DNA of 36,868 bases. Source: Xanthobacteraceae bacterium (lineage in GTDB: Bacteria > Pseudomonadota > Alphaproteobacteria > Rhizobiales > Xanthobacteraceae). Shown here piece by piece: positions 23,648 to 31,012 of the stretch (its first letter is position 1; each line of letters begins with the position of its first letter). The stretch spans positions 1 through 36,868 of the forward strand of contig JASHQS010000015.1 in NCBI GenBank assembly GCA_030038995.1. The letters are read 5' to 3'. A model generated the notes under the pieces. The model had not been told where the DNA came from, did not search any database, and saw only the letters and a program-made list of their open reading frames with translations. The position numbers were made by a program, and so were the translations under genes.

Positions 23648-24103
23648 TTAAAGCGTCTTGCTCACCGCCAGCGGCCGCGCGTGCTTGGGGCTCGGCGCCG
23701 TGGCGCGGCCGGAGGCGCCGTAGACTTGCGGGGAGGCTTTGCGCGTCACTTCGCTGGACAGCCGGCGGACGATGCCTTCCGACACCGCGTGCGCGGTGGC
23801 GAGCACCATCATGTTCTTCTGGATGACGGCGCCGAACGCGGCCTGCACGCTTTTGAGCGCCGCGCAGCGCGCCGGCGCCGCGGCCAATATGAATTTGGCG
23901 TTGGCCTTGATGCGCTCGCCCGCCGCGAGCAGACGGCCGGTCAAATCCTGCTTGGCCGGCTCCATGGCGGCGGCGCCGCGGATCTCGCCGGCGCGAATGA
24001 GCGCGGTCTCCTGCGCCAAGAGCGCGGTGAGCTTTTCGACGATGCCGCGCAATTCGTCGAGCGCGCCTTCGGCCTCCGCCGCATTCGTCATCGGCTTGGT
24101 CAT
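23648..24103 (-). CDS. FlgN-like flagellar protein
   Basis: A 151-residue helical protein: EGALDELRGIVEKLTALLAQETALIRAGEIRGAAAMEPAKQDLTGRLL, as in FlgN export chaperones for FlgK and FlgL. The C-terminal third is basic and Pro/Ser-rich (about residues 120-151). The assignment rests on the N-terminal helix pattern and on position after the rod-binding protein; sequence similarity among FlgN proteins is low. The ATG overlaps the previous stop as ATGA, so translation is coupled. Confidence 0.7.
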   Translation of the reverse strand: MTKPMTNAAEAEGALDELRGIVEKLTALLAQETALIRAGEIRGAAAMEPAKQDLTGRLLAAGERIKANAKFILAAAPARCAALKSVQAAFGAVIQKNMMVLATAHAVSEGIVRRLSSEVTRKASPQVYGASGRATAPSPKHARPLAVSKTL

Positions 24104-24423
24104 GCGCTGATCCCCTGCTGGCGCAACAGTTCCTGATAGACGTGGTCGGCGATGCCGATGCCGCCGGCTTTGGCGAAGGTCTTGGCGTATTGATCGGTCA
24201 GGAACGAGCGCCACACTTTGAGCGCGCCGCTGCCACCGAACGGACCGTCGCCGTCGATGCCGGTCTGCATCTCCTGGAACATGGTGTTCAGAAACATCGC
24301 CTCGAAATCCTGCGCGGCGGCTTTCGCCTTGCTCTTGATCTTCATTTCGGCGGTGAGTTGCGCAAGGTTGGCCGTTCCGAGCGAGGACAGCGACAAGCCG
24401 AGGTCGGCGGCGGTTTGGCTCAT
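24100..24423 (-). CDS. Rod-binding protein, FlgJ N-terminal type (CheL)
   Basis: A 107-residue protein with the FlgJ rod-binding core: AAAQDFEAMFLNTMFQEMQTGIDGDGPFGG and WRSFLTDQYAKTFAKAGGIGIADHVYQELL. It lacks the muramidase domain of enteric FlgJ, as is common in alphaproteobacteria, where this short form is annotated CheL or FlgJ. It probably caps or guides rod growth in the periplasm, with peptidoglycan cut by another enzyme. Its ATG overlaps the flgI stop (TGATG). Confidence 0.88.
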   Translation of the reverse strand: MSQTAADLGLSLSSLGTANLAQLTAEMKIKSKAKAAAQDFEAMFLNTMFQEMQTGIDGDGPFGGSGALKVWRSFLTDQYAKTFAKAGGIGIADHVYQELLRQQGISA

Positions 24424-25532
24424 CACAGCACCTCGATGTCGGCCTGGATGGCGCCGGCGGCCTTGATGGCCTGCAGGATGGCGATCAGGTCGCGCGGCCC
24501 GATGCCGAGCGCGTTGAGCCCGTCGACGATCTGCTGCAGCGATACGCCCTCGCTGACCAAAGCGAGCTTGTGGCCTTCCTCCTGCACGCCGATGCGGGTG
24601 CGCGGCACCGTCCGGGTGCGGCCGCGCGACAACGGCGCCGGCTGGCTCACCTGCGGCGATTCCGAAATATTGACGGTGAGGTTGCCCTGCGCCACCGCCA
24701 CGGTCGAGACGCGCACGTCGCGGCCGATGACGACGACGCCGGAACGCTCGTCGATCACGATCTTGGCCGCTTCGTCGGGCTCGACCTGCAACTGCTCGAT
24801 GTCGGTGAGCATGGCGACGACGTTTTCCGGAAATTTTTTCGGCAGCGTGAGCTGCACCGTCGACGGATCGAGCGGCTCGGCGACCGGCGCGCCCATGTAA
24901 TCGTTGACCGCGACCGCGATGCGCTTGGCCGTGGTGAAATCGGGATTGCGCAGCGCCAGACGCAGTTGGCCGAGCGAGTTGAGCGCGAAATCGATCTCGC
25001 GCTCGATGATGGCGCCGTTCGGCAGCCGGCCGACGGTTGGCACGCCACGCGTGATCCTCGCCGCTTGGCCTTCGGCCTGAAAGCCGCCGACGGCGAGCGA
25101 GCCTTGCGCCACCGCGTAAACGTTGCCGTCGGCGCCAAGGAGCGGGGTGACCAGGAGCGTGCCGCCTTCGAGACTCTTGGCGTCGCCCAAGGCGGATGCG
25201 GTGACGTCGATGCGCGTGCCCTGGGTGGCGAACGGCGGCAAATCGGCGGTCACCATGACCGCGGCGACGTTGCCGGTGCGGATCTGCTGGCCGCGGATGT
25301 TGACGCCGAGCCGCTCCAGCATGCCCTGCAGCGACTGCTTGGTGAACGGCGTGTTGTTGAGCGTGTCGCCGGTGCCGTTGAGCCCGACCACGAGGCCATA
25401 GCCGATCAGTTGGTTCTGCCGGATGCCCTCGATATTGGCCAAGTCTTTGATGCGCGAGGTGGCCGCCGCCGTGGACACGGCGCAGCCCAGCATCGCCAGC
25501 GCGGCGAGCGCGATGTTCAGCGTCCCTCTCAT
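24423..25532 (-). CDS. flgI: Flagellar P-ring protein FlgI
   Basis: A 369-residue periplasmic protein with a signal peptide (residues 1-24, ending STAAA) and the family signature SRIKDLANIEGIRQNQLIGYGLVVGLNGTGD. It forms the P ring around the rod in the peptidoglycan layer, aided by FlgA. The C-terminal GVSLQQIVDGLNALGIGPRDLIAILQAIKAAGAIQADIEVL is also conserved. It is the first gene of a tightly overlapping three-gene operon. A sigma-54-like promoter and an ftr-like palindrome lie upstream. Confidence 0.96.
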   Translation of the reverse strand: MRGTLNIALAALAMLGCAVSTAAATSRIKDLANIEGIRQNQLIGYGLVVGLNGTGDTLNNTPFTKQSLQGMLERLGVNIRGQQIRTGNVAAVMVTADLPPFATQGTRIDVTASALGDAKSLEGGTLLVTPLLGADGNVYAVAQGSLAVGGFQAEGQAARITRGVPTVGRLPNGAIIEREIDFALNSLGQLRLALRNPDFTTAKRIAVAVNDYMGAPVAEPLDPSTVQLTLPKKFPENVVAMLTDIEQLQVEPDEAAKIVIDERSGVVVIGRDVRVSTVAVAQGNLTVNISESPQVSQPAPLSRGRTRTVPRTRIGVQEEGHKLALVSEGVSLQQIVDGLNALGIGPRDLIAILQAIKAAGAIQADIEVL

Positions 25533-25568
25533 CTCTTGCTCCCCAAGAGGTCGGACGGGGATTTTGAA

Positions 25569-25584
25569 TGCCAGTTGCGTGCCA
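25569..25584 (-). promoter_or_regulatory. Sigma-54-like promoter of flgI
   Basis: The minus strand reads TGGCACGCAACTGGCA: a perfect -24 box and one mismatch in the -12 box. The predicted start is near 25558, about 26 nt before the flgI ATG. Confidence 0.55.
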
Positions 25585-25667
25585 GCGCAGTGCCGGCGCT
25601 AACGCCTTGAAAGGCTTTGGGTTTTACAGAGGTGGGCAGGGCAGGCGAGCAGGCTCTGCCGCCCGGC

Positions 25668-25682
25668 CGGCAACAATTGCCG
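25668..25682. promoter_or_regulatory. Probable FlbD-type enhancer (ftr-like) between flgI and fliX
   Basis: CGGCAACAATTGCCG is a palindrome whose arms extend to 7 bp (25666-25684). It is centred about 117 bp upstream of the predicted flgI start. It has the same arms and spacing as the flgE site. Confidence 0.7.
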
Positions 25683-25699
25683 GCAGGTTTTACCGGGCA

Positions 25700-25707
25700 T
25701 TAACCAT
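25700..25707 (+). promoter_or_regulatory. TTAACCAT motif upstream of fliX
   Basis: TTAACCAT resembles a CtrA half-site. It lies only 20 bp before the fliX ATG, which is close for an activator site. The same octamer occurs upstream of fliL. Confidence 0.3.
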
Positions 25708-25727
25708 AAGCCGACACCTTGATACAT

Positions 25728-26138
25728 ATGCGCGTCTCCGCACCGAACGGCACCGCCCTGGCCACCGCCCCCGTCGTGGCGCGCCGCACCGCGGGCGGCA
25801 GCTTCAGCGTGGCCGATGGCGGGGCCGCGCCGGCGCAAAGTCCGGCGGTGGCGCTGCGCACGGTCGGCGGCATCGACGCCCTGATCGCGCTGCAAGGCAT
25901 CGAGGATCCGACCGAACGCCGCCGCCGGGCGGTGAAAAACGGCCGCCGCGCCCTCGACGCGCTCGACGAGGTCAAGCTTGGCCTGCTTGCCGGCAGCCTC
26001 GACCAGGCCACCATGCTGCGGCTCAAATCGGTGGCCGCAGACTTAAAGGAAGGCTCCGGCGACGAGCGGCTCGATGCGGTCGTCGCGGAGATCGACCTGC
26101 GGGTCGCCGTCGAACTGGCCAAGGCCGGCATCAGCTAA
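25728..26138 (+). CDS. fliX: Flagellar assembly regulator FliX
   Basis: A 136-residue protein of the FliX family, known from Caulobacter and relatives. Recognisable parts are the basic N-terminus, then RTVGGIDALIALQGIEDPTERRRRAVKNGRRALDALDEVKLGLLAG and the terminal LDAVVAEIDLRVAVELAKAG. FliX links basal-body assembly to FlbD activity and thereby to late, sigma-54-dependent flagellar genes. The ATG at 25728 is used; a TTG at 25719 would add three residues. It is divergent from flgI. Confidence 0.92.
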   Translation: MRVSAPNGTALATAPVVARRTAGGSFSVADGGAAPAQSPAVALRTVGGIDALIALQGIEDPTERRRRAVKNGRRALDALDEVKLGLLAGSLDQATMLRLKSVAADLKEGSGDERLDAVVAEIDLRVAVELAKAGIS

Positions 26139-26419
26139 AGCCGCGGCGGCACAAGCGCGCCCGCTTTCCCCGGAGGCCTCGCAGGGGAGCGGTGAAATAA
26201 GGCATGCAGCGAATCGATCGAGCGGCGCCGCGCGCCGGTAAAGGTCGATTTTACAAGACCTTCCACGTTTTTGTTGCACTGCAAACAACGCCCGCGAGGC
26301 GGCCGCTTTTTCAGCACGCGGCGCCGTCATTCTTATTGTCTCTGTCATGGACGCCCGATATATAGGCCTGCCTCGCGGGGGGAGGTCCCTGCACAGTTGC
26401 GTGCGCGGAGTGAGGGCCA

Positions 26420-26902
26420 ATGCTGCAGTCGGTAAAGAGCAAGAACGGTCGATCCGACGATAAATCGCACAAGAACGGCAATGCAAAGAACGCTCCGGCG
26501 GAGCGCGGTTATCGGCCGACCGACAAAGAGCCGTTCATGAACGAGCGCCAGCGCGAGTATTTTCGCGGCAAGCTCTTGGCATGGCGTGAGGACATCCTCA
26601 AGGAGGCCAAAGAGACGCTGCAGCATCTTCAAGACGAGAGCCAGAATCACCCCGACCTCGCCGACCGCGCCTCCTCGGAAACCGACCGCGCCATCGAGCT
26701 GCGCGCCCGCGACCGCCAGCGCAAGCTCATCGCTAAGATCGACGCCGCGCTCGCCCGCATCGAAGACGGCACCTACGGCTATTGCGAGGAGACCGGCGAG
26801 CCGATCGCGCTCAAGCGGCTCGAAGCGAGACCCATCGCCACCCTGTCGGTCGAAGCCCAAGAGCGCCACGAGCGCCGCGAGCGGGTGTACCGGGAGGAGT
26901 AA
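26420..26902 (+). CDS. dksA: DksA/TraR-family RNA polymerase-binding protein
   Basis: A 160-residue DksA homologue that binds the RNA polymerase secondary channel and works with ppGpp. The coiled-coil tip has the conserved DxxDxA (D79, D82, A84), and the C-terminal helix has RLEARPIATL. The zinc site keeps only one of four Cys: C122, with T125, S143 and A146 at the other positions. That matches the single-Cys type seen in alphaproteobacteria. A Lys/Asn-rich extension of about 35 residues precedes the core. GAGG precedes the ATG. Some of the gap 26139-26419 is GC-rich intergenic sequence with no supported gene. Confidence 0.9.
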   Translation: MLQSVKSKNGRSDDKSHKNGNAKNAPAERGYRPTDKEPFMNERQREYFRGKLLAWREDILKEAKETLQHLQDESQNHPDLADRASSETDRAIELRARDRQRKLIAKIDAALARIEDGTYGYCEETGEPIALKRLEARPIATLSVEAQERHERRERVYREE

Positions 26903-26920
26903 AAATAGCGAACGGCGGAT

Positions 26921-26969
26921 AGCGAATAGCGAGTGGGACCCATTCGCTATGCGCCACTCGCTATTCGCT
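26921..26969. terminator. Perfect inverted repeat between convergent dksA and acyl-CoA dehydrogenase
   Basis: Arms AGCGAATAGCGAGTGG (26921-26936) and CCACTCGCTATTCGCT (26954-26969) match at all 16 bases, with a 17-base loop. It may end transcription from both sides; it also has the look of a dispersed repeat. Confidence 0.6.
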
Positions 26970-26974
26970 TTCGT

Positions 26975-28168
26975 CTAATACGACTTCGGCAGCCCCAAAA
27001 CCTTCTCGGCGATGAAGCAGAGAATGAGCTGCGGCGACACGGGCGCGAGGCGCGGGATGAGACTTTCGCGGAAATAGCGCTCGACGTGAAATTCCTTGGC
27101 GTAGCCGTAGCCGCCGTGGGTCATGATGGCGGTCTCGCAAGCTTTGAAGCCGGCTTCGGCGCCCAAATATTTGGCGGCGTTGGCGGCTGCGCCGCAGGGT
27201 TGCCCGCTGTCGTATAGCGAGGCGGCCTTGAACACCATCAGCTCGGCGGCTTCGAGCGCCATCCAGCATTGCGCCAGCGGATGCTGGATCGCCTGGTTCC
27301 GGCCGATCGGCCGGTCGAACACGACGCGTTCCTTGGCGTAGGCTGCCGCCTTGCGCAACGCCGCGCGGCCGAGCCCGACCGCCTCGGCGCCGACCAGAAT
27401 GCGCTCCGGATTCATGCCGTCGAGGATGTATCTGAAACCCGTGCCCTCGTCGCCGATGCGGTCTTCGACCGGCACTTCCAGGCCGTCGATGAAGAGCTGG
27501 TTGGAATCGACCGCGGCGCGGCCCATCTTGTCGATCTCGCGCGCTTCGACGCAGCGGCGGTCGAGCGCGGTGTAGAACAGGCTCAAGCCTTCGGTCGGTT
27601 TGCGCACTTTGTCGAGCGGCGTGGTGCGGGCGAGGATCAGCATCTTGTCGGCGACTTGCGCCGTCGAGATCCAGATTTTGGCGCCGTTGATTACGTAACG
27701 GTTGCCGCGGCGTTCGGCGCGCGTTTGCAGCTTCGTCGTCTGCAGCCCGGCATTCGGCTCGGTCACCGCGAAGCACGCTTTCTCCTTGCCGGTGGCGATC
27801 GGCGGCAGCATGCGCTTTTTCTGCTCGTCGCTGCCGTGCACGACGACCGGATTGAGCCCGAAAATGTTCATGTGCACCGCCGACGCGCCGGAAAAGCCGG
27901 CGCCCGAGCGCGCGATGGTCTCCATCATGACGGCGGCATCGGCGATGCCGAGGCCAGCGCCGCCGAACGCCTGCGGGATGCAGATGCCGAGCCAGCCGTC
28001 GGCGGCAAGCGCGCGGCGAAACTCTTCGGGAAATTTTTTGTCGCGGTCGCGCGCGAGCCAATAATCGTCGCCGAAGCGCGCGCAGACCTTCTCCACCGCG
28101 TCGCGCAGCGATAGCTGCAGCTCGGAAAGGGCGAAGTCGATGGCCGTGGCTCCCAAGACTTTAAACAA
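26975..28168 (-). CDS. Acyl-CoA dehydrogenase family protein
   Basis: A 397-residue FAD flavoprotein of the acyl-CoA dehydrogenase fold: FAVTEPNAGLQTTKLQT (FAD and substrate contact), KIWISTAQVADKML, and a C-terminal GGYGYAKEFHVERYFRES. It would oxidise an acyl-CoA with electron transfer flavoprotein as acceptor. The YEGTSE catalytic Glu of the common short- and medium-chain group is missing: the aligned stretch reads APVSPQLILCF. The base may lie elsewhere, as in isovaleryl- or long-chain types, or the function may differ. The only start long enough is TTG at 28168, which shares the palindrome CAATTG with the next gene. Confidence 0.85.
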   Translation of the reverse strand: MFKVLGATAIDFALSELQLSLRDAVEKVCARFGDDYWLARDRDKKFPEEFRRALAADGWLGICIPQAFGGAGLGIADAAVMMETIARSGAGFSGASAVHMNIFGLNPVVVHGSDEQKKRMLPPIATGKEKACFAVTEPNAGLQTTKLQTRAERRGNRYVINGAKIWISTAQVADKMLILARTTPLDKVRKPTEGLSLFYTALDRRCVEAREIDKMGRAAVDSNQLFIDGLEVPVEDRIGDEGTGFRYILDGMNPERILVGAEAVGLGRAALRKAAAYAKERVVFDRPIGRNQAIQHPLAQCWMALEAAELMVFKAASLYDSGQPCGAAANAAKYLGAEAGFKACETAIMTHGGYGYAKEFHVERYFRESLIPRLAPVSPQLILCFIAEKVLGLPKSY

Positions 28169-29785
28169 TTGTTTACCACGTTTGGCTACGGAGCGTTAAG
28201 GATTGACGTCGTTGGCGCGGACGGAAAAGGCGACGTTTCCCGGGCGCAGCGCAGCACGGAGCGAAGCGCAGTGGTGCGCTGCAGACCCGGGATCGTTACG
28301 GACGCCGAGGTCGGGACGATCCCAGATCAGCGGCGCACCGCTGCGCGCTGCGCCGCATCCGGGAAACAGCGACCTGAACTGCCTTGCGAGGATTTTGCGG
28401 CGCTCGGGCTTGCGCTCTACGCCATGCGCCGCTTCGAGGAGGCGCTGGCGGCTTACGACGACGGGCTCAGTCTCGCGCCCGACGATGCGGAGCTGCGCAA
28501 CGGCCGCGGCGTGGCGCTGCTGGAATTGTGCCGGCCGGCGGAGGCGCGCGATGAATTTCTCCGCGCGCTGGCGGCCGATCCCGACTGCCTCGATGCGCTC
28601 GGTAATTTGGGCAACGCGCTGTTCAAGCTCAACCGGCCGCAAGAGGCGCTCGCCGCCTACGGTCGCGCGCTGAAAATCGTGCCGGACAACGCCCAGCTCC
28701 TGACCAATCGCGCCATCGCGCTGCGCCGGCTCGAGCGGCCGCAGGAGGCGCTGAAGAGCGCCGCGCACGCCATTGCCGCGCAACCGGGTTTCGCGCCGGC
28801 GCGATTTGTCGAGGCCAGCGTGCGGCTCTACCTCGGCGATTTTGTCGGCGGCTGGCGCGGCTATGAATGGCGCCGCGGCGGCGCATTCACGCCGCAGCGC
28901 CGCAGGCTCGAGGCGCCGCTGTGGCTCGGCGAGCAGTCGCTCGCCGGCAAGACCATTCTGTTGCATGCCGAGCAGGGTTTCGGCGACACGATCCAGTTCG
29001 TGCGCTACGCGCCGCTTTTGGCCGCGCGCGGCGCCCGCGTCCTCCTCGAAGTGCAGCCGGCGTTGGTGCGGCTCGTGTCCGACATGCCTGGAATAACGAC
29101 GGTGCTCGGGCGCGGCGCGCAATTGCCGCCCTTCGACTTTCATTGTCCACTGCCCAGCCTGCCGCTCGCCTTCGGCACCGCGCTTGCAACAATTCCGGCA
29201 TCCGGTCCCTACTTGGCGCCCCCGCCGGACAGCGTCGGGTACTGGCACGCGCGCCTGCCGCAAGGCCGGCCGCTGATCGGACTTTGCTGGTCCGGCGAGC
29301 GCGCGCACGACAATGACATCAATCGCTCGATGCGCCTTCAAGCGCTGGCGCCGTTGCTCGATCTTGCGGACGTGCAATTCGTCAGCTTGCAGCACGACGT
29401 GCGCGATGTAGACGTGCCGCTGCTGGCGCAACGGGCCGGCGTGGTATCGATTGGCCAGCATTTCAGCGACTTTGCCGATACCGCCGCCGCGATCGCGGCG
29501 CTTGATCTCGTGATCGCGGTCGATACCGCGGTGGCGCATCTCGCCGGAGCGCTGGGCAAGCCGCTGTTCCTGCTTTTGCCGTTCGCCGCCGATTTCCGCT
29601 GGCTGCGCCAGCGCCGCGACTCGCCGTGGTATCCGACCGCGCGCCTGTTCCGCCAGCCGCGCTTCGGCGACTGGGCGAGCGCGGTCGAGGCGGCGCGCGA
29701 GGAAGTGGCGAAGCGCGCCGCGAATTACAGCTCGTCATACGCGGGCTTGACCCGCGTATCCATGCTGACGAGCCGCACGGCATAA
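28169..29785 (+). CDS. TPR-repeat glycosyltransferase-like protein, shorter form
   Basis: A 538-residue open frame. From about residue 75 it holds four or so TPR units (FEEALAAYDDGLSLAPDD and others). Residues about 255-525 hold the same glycosyltransferase-B type domain as the protein at 7906-10416: GKTILLHAEQGFGDTIQFVRYAPLLAARG, GLCWSGERAHD and AVDTAVAHLAGALGKPLFLLLPF. The first roughly 70 residues read through a dispersed palindromic repeat (28235-28367) and are not TPR-like. The true start may lie after 28367, possibly at a non-ATG codon, or the gene may be 5'-truncated. The acceptor is unknown. Confidence 0.7.
   Translation: MFTTFGYGALRIDVVGADGKGDVSRAQRSTERSAVVRCRPGIVTDAEVGTIPDQRRTAARCAASGKQRPELPCEDFAALGLALYAMRRFEEALAAYDDGLSLAPDDAELRNGRGVALLELCRPAEARDEFLRALAADPDCLDALGNLGNALFKLNRPQEALAAYGRALKIVPDNAQLLTNRAIALRRLERPQEALKSAAHAIAAQPGFAPARFVEASVRLYLGDFVGGWRGYEWRRGGAFTPQRRRLEAPLWLGEQSLAGKTILLHAEQGFGDTIQFVRYAPLLAARGARVLLEVQPALVRLVSDMPGITTVLGRGAQLPPFDFHCPLPSLPLAFGTALATIPASGPYLAPPPDSVGYWHARLPQGRPLIGLCWSGERAHDNDINRSMRLQALAPLLDLADVQFVSLQHDVRDVDVPLLAQRAGVVSIGQHFSDFADTAAAIAALDLVIAVDTAVAHLAGALGKPLFLLLPFAADFRWLRQRRDSPWYPTARLFRQPRFGDWASAVEAAREEVAKRAANYSSSYAGLTRVSMLTSRTA
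28235..28367. repeat. Palindromic repeat in the 5' part of the TPR-glycosyltransferase frame
   Basis: Outer arms GTTTCCCGG (28235-28243) and CCGGGAAAC (28359-28367) enclose GC-rich copies of GCAGCGCAGCA and its complement. An inner pair GGGATCGT/ACGATCCC lies at 28289-28296 and 28316-28323. The type is common between genes in this window but here lies inside an open frame. Confidence 0.7.
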
Positions 29786-29986
29786 CGTTCGCCGCTCATC
29801 GACAACCCGAACTGCCGCATGGATGGCCGGGTCAGGGGCACCCCGCGATGCCAGCGTCGCCGCGGGGGACCCCATGCCCGGCCATGACGAATCAAATGCC
29901 GAGCAAAAAACGAGCGGCCTCCGGCGGGGAGCTGCCGGAGGCCGCGTTGGCCGCCGTCCGCAGCGCGCAAGCGGGACGGCGGGGGA

Positions 29987-30138
29987 GACAGGGATCAGCA
30001 ATCAGGGATCAGGGATCAGATATCAGATATCAGATATCAGATTCCACCTCGCATGTTGGAGATTGCGCTCATGCGTCGATCCGATTTCATCCCGCGCCTG
30101 ACCCCTGACCCCTGACCCCTGATTCCTGATCCCTGTCA
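29987..30138. repeat. Tandem ATCAGGG/ATATCAG repeats, inverted across the flgH 3' end
   Basis: The left block (29987-30041) is built from repeated GGATCAG and ATATCAG units. The right block (30098-30138) repeats CCTGACC-type units, the complement of the left. The right block reaches the flgH stop codon. It fills part of the 350-bp gene-free gap after the TPR-glycosyltransferase; no gene is supported in the remainder. Confidence 0.75.
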
Positions 30139-30882
30139 GAACGGCAACACCACGCTGGTCACCTGCTGCCCCCAGGGCGCCGTTTGAATATTGGTGAGCG
30201 TGCCTTTGCCGCCATAGGCGACGCGCGCCTCGGCGATCTTCGGCAACTCGATGGTGTTGTCGCTTTCGATGTCCTCCGGGCGCGCGACGCCGGCGACCAG
30301 GAGCTCGCGCATCTCGGAATTGAGGCGGATTTCCTGTTTGCCCTCGATCACCAGGTTGCCGTTCGGCAGCACCTGGGTGACCACTGCCGCGACGTTGGTG
30401 ACCAACTGGTCCTGCCGGTTGATCGTGCCGTTGCCGTTCATCTGCGTATTGCCATTGGTGGTGAGCAGCGAGCCGGGCAGGATTGATTTTGAATTGGTGA
30501 TGGTGTTGGCGCCGAGAAAATTCGTGATTTCGGAATCCTCGGTGGTGCTGCGCTGGAGCTGCGTCTGATCCTGAAACTCCGCGGTGTCGTTGATGTTCAC
30601 CTTCACGGTGAGAATGTCGCCGACCTGATGGGCGCGCTGGTCGTTGAAGAACGCGCGCGAGCCGTTGCGCCACAGCGAGTTCGGATTGTACGTGGCGGGT
30701 TGCGGCGAGGGCATCGGCATCTGCACGGGCTTGTATCCGGGATCGCTGGTCGGATTCTTCACCGGCGACAGCGGCGGCGTTTCGCCGAGGTGCCTTAACT
30801 GATCGAACGTGGAGCAGGAGCTGAAAACCACCGCGACGGTCGATAAGAGCGCGCAACGCAGCAGCACGGTACGTTTCGACAT
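30136..30882 (-). CDS. flgH: Flagellar L-ring protein FlgH
   Basis: A 248-residue outer-membrane lipoprotein that forms the L ring. The signal peptide ends in FSSC, a lipobox with Phe in place of the usual Leu; lipidation would be on Cys 23. The core NSLWRNGSRAFFNDQRAHQVGDILTVKVNINDTAE is typical of the family, as is the end TAPWGQQVTSVVLPF. The ATG at 30882 is chosen because the lipoprotein signal starts there; a longer frame from 30981 is not plausible. It is the last gene of the flgF-flgG-flgA-flgH run, 130 bp after flgA. Confidence 0.93.
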   Translation of the reverse strand: MSKRTVLLRCALLSTVAVVFSSCSTFDQLRHLGETPPLSPVKNPTSDPGYKPVQMPMPSPQPATYNPNSLWRNGSRAFFNDQRAHQVGDILTVKVNINDTAEFQDQTQLQRSTTEDSEITNFLGANTITNSKSILPGSLLTTNGNTQMNGNGTINRQDQLVTNVAAVVTQVLPNGNLVIEGKQEIRLNSEMRELLVAGVARPEDIESDNTIELPKIAEARVAYGGKGTLTNIQTAPWGQQVTSVVLPF

Positions 30883-31012
30883 GATACTGCCTTTCACTTC
30901 GTACAGAACGACGACGGCCGCCGTATTTGCTTCACCTCTGCCCTGCGGAGAGAGGAAGTGCGCTGCGACCGCCGCAAGCACCTTGATCTAAAACCATGCA
31001 TGACGGGGCTGC

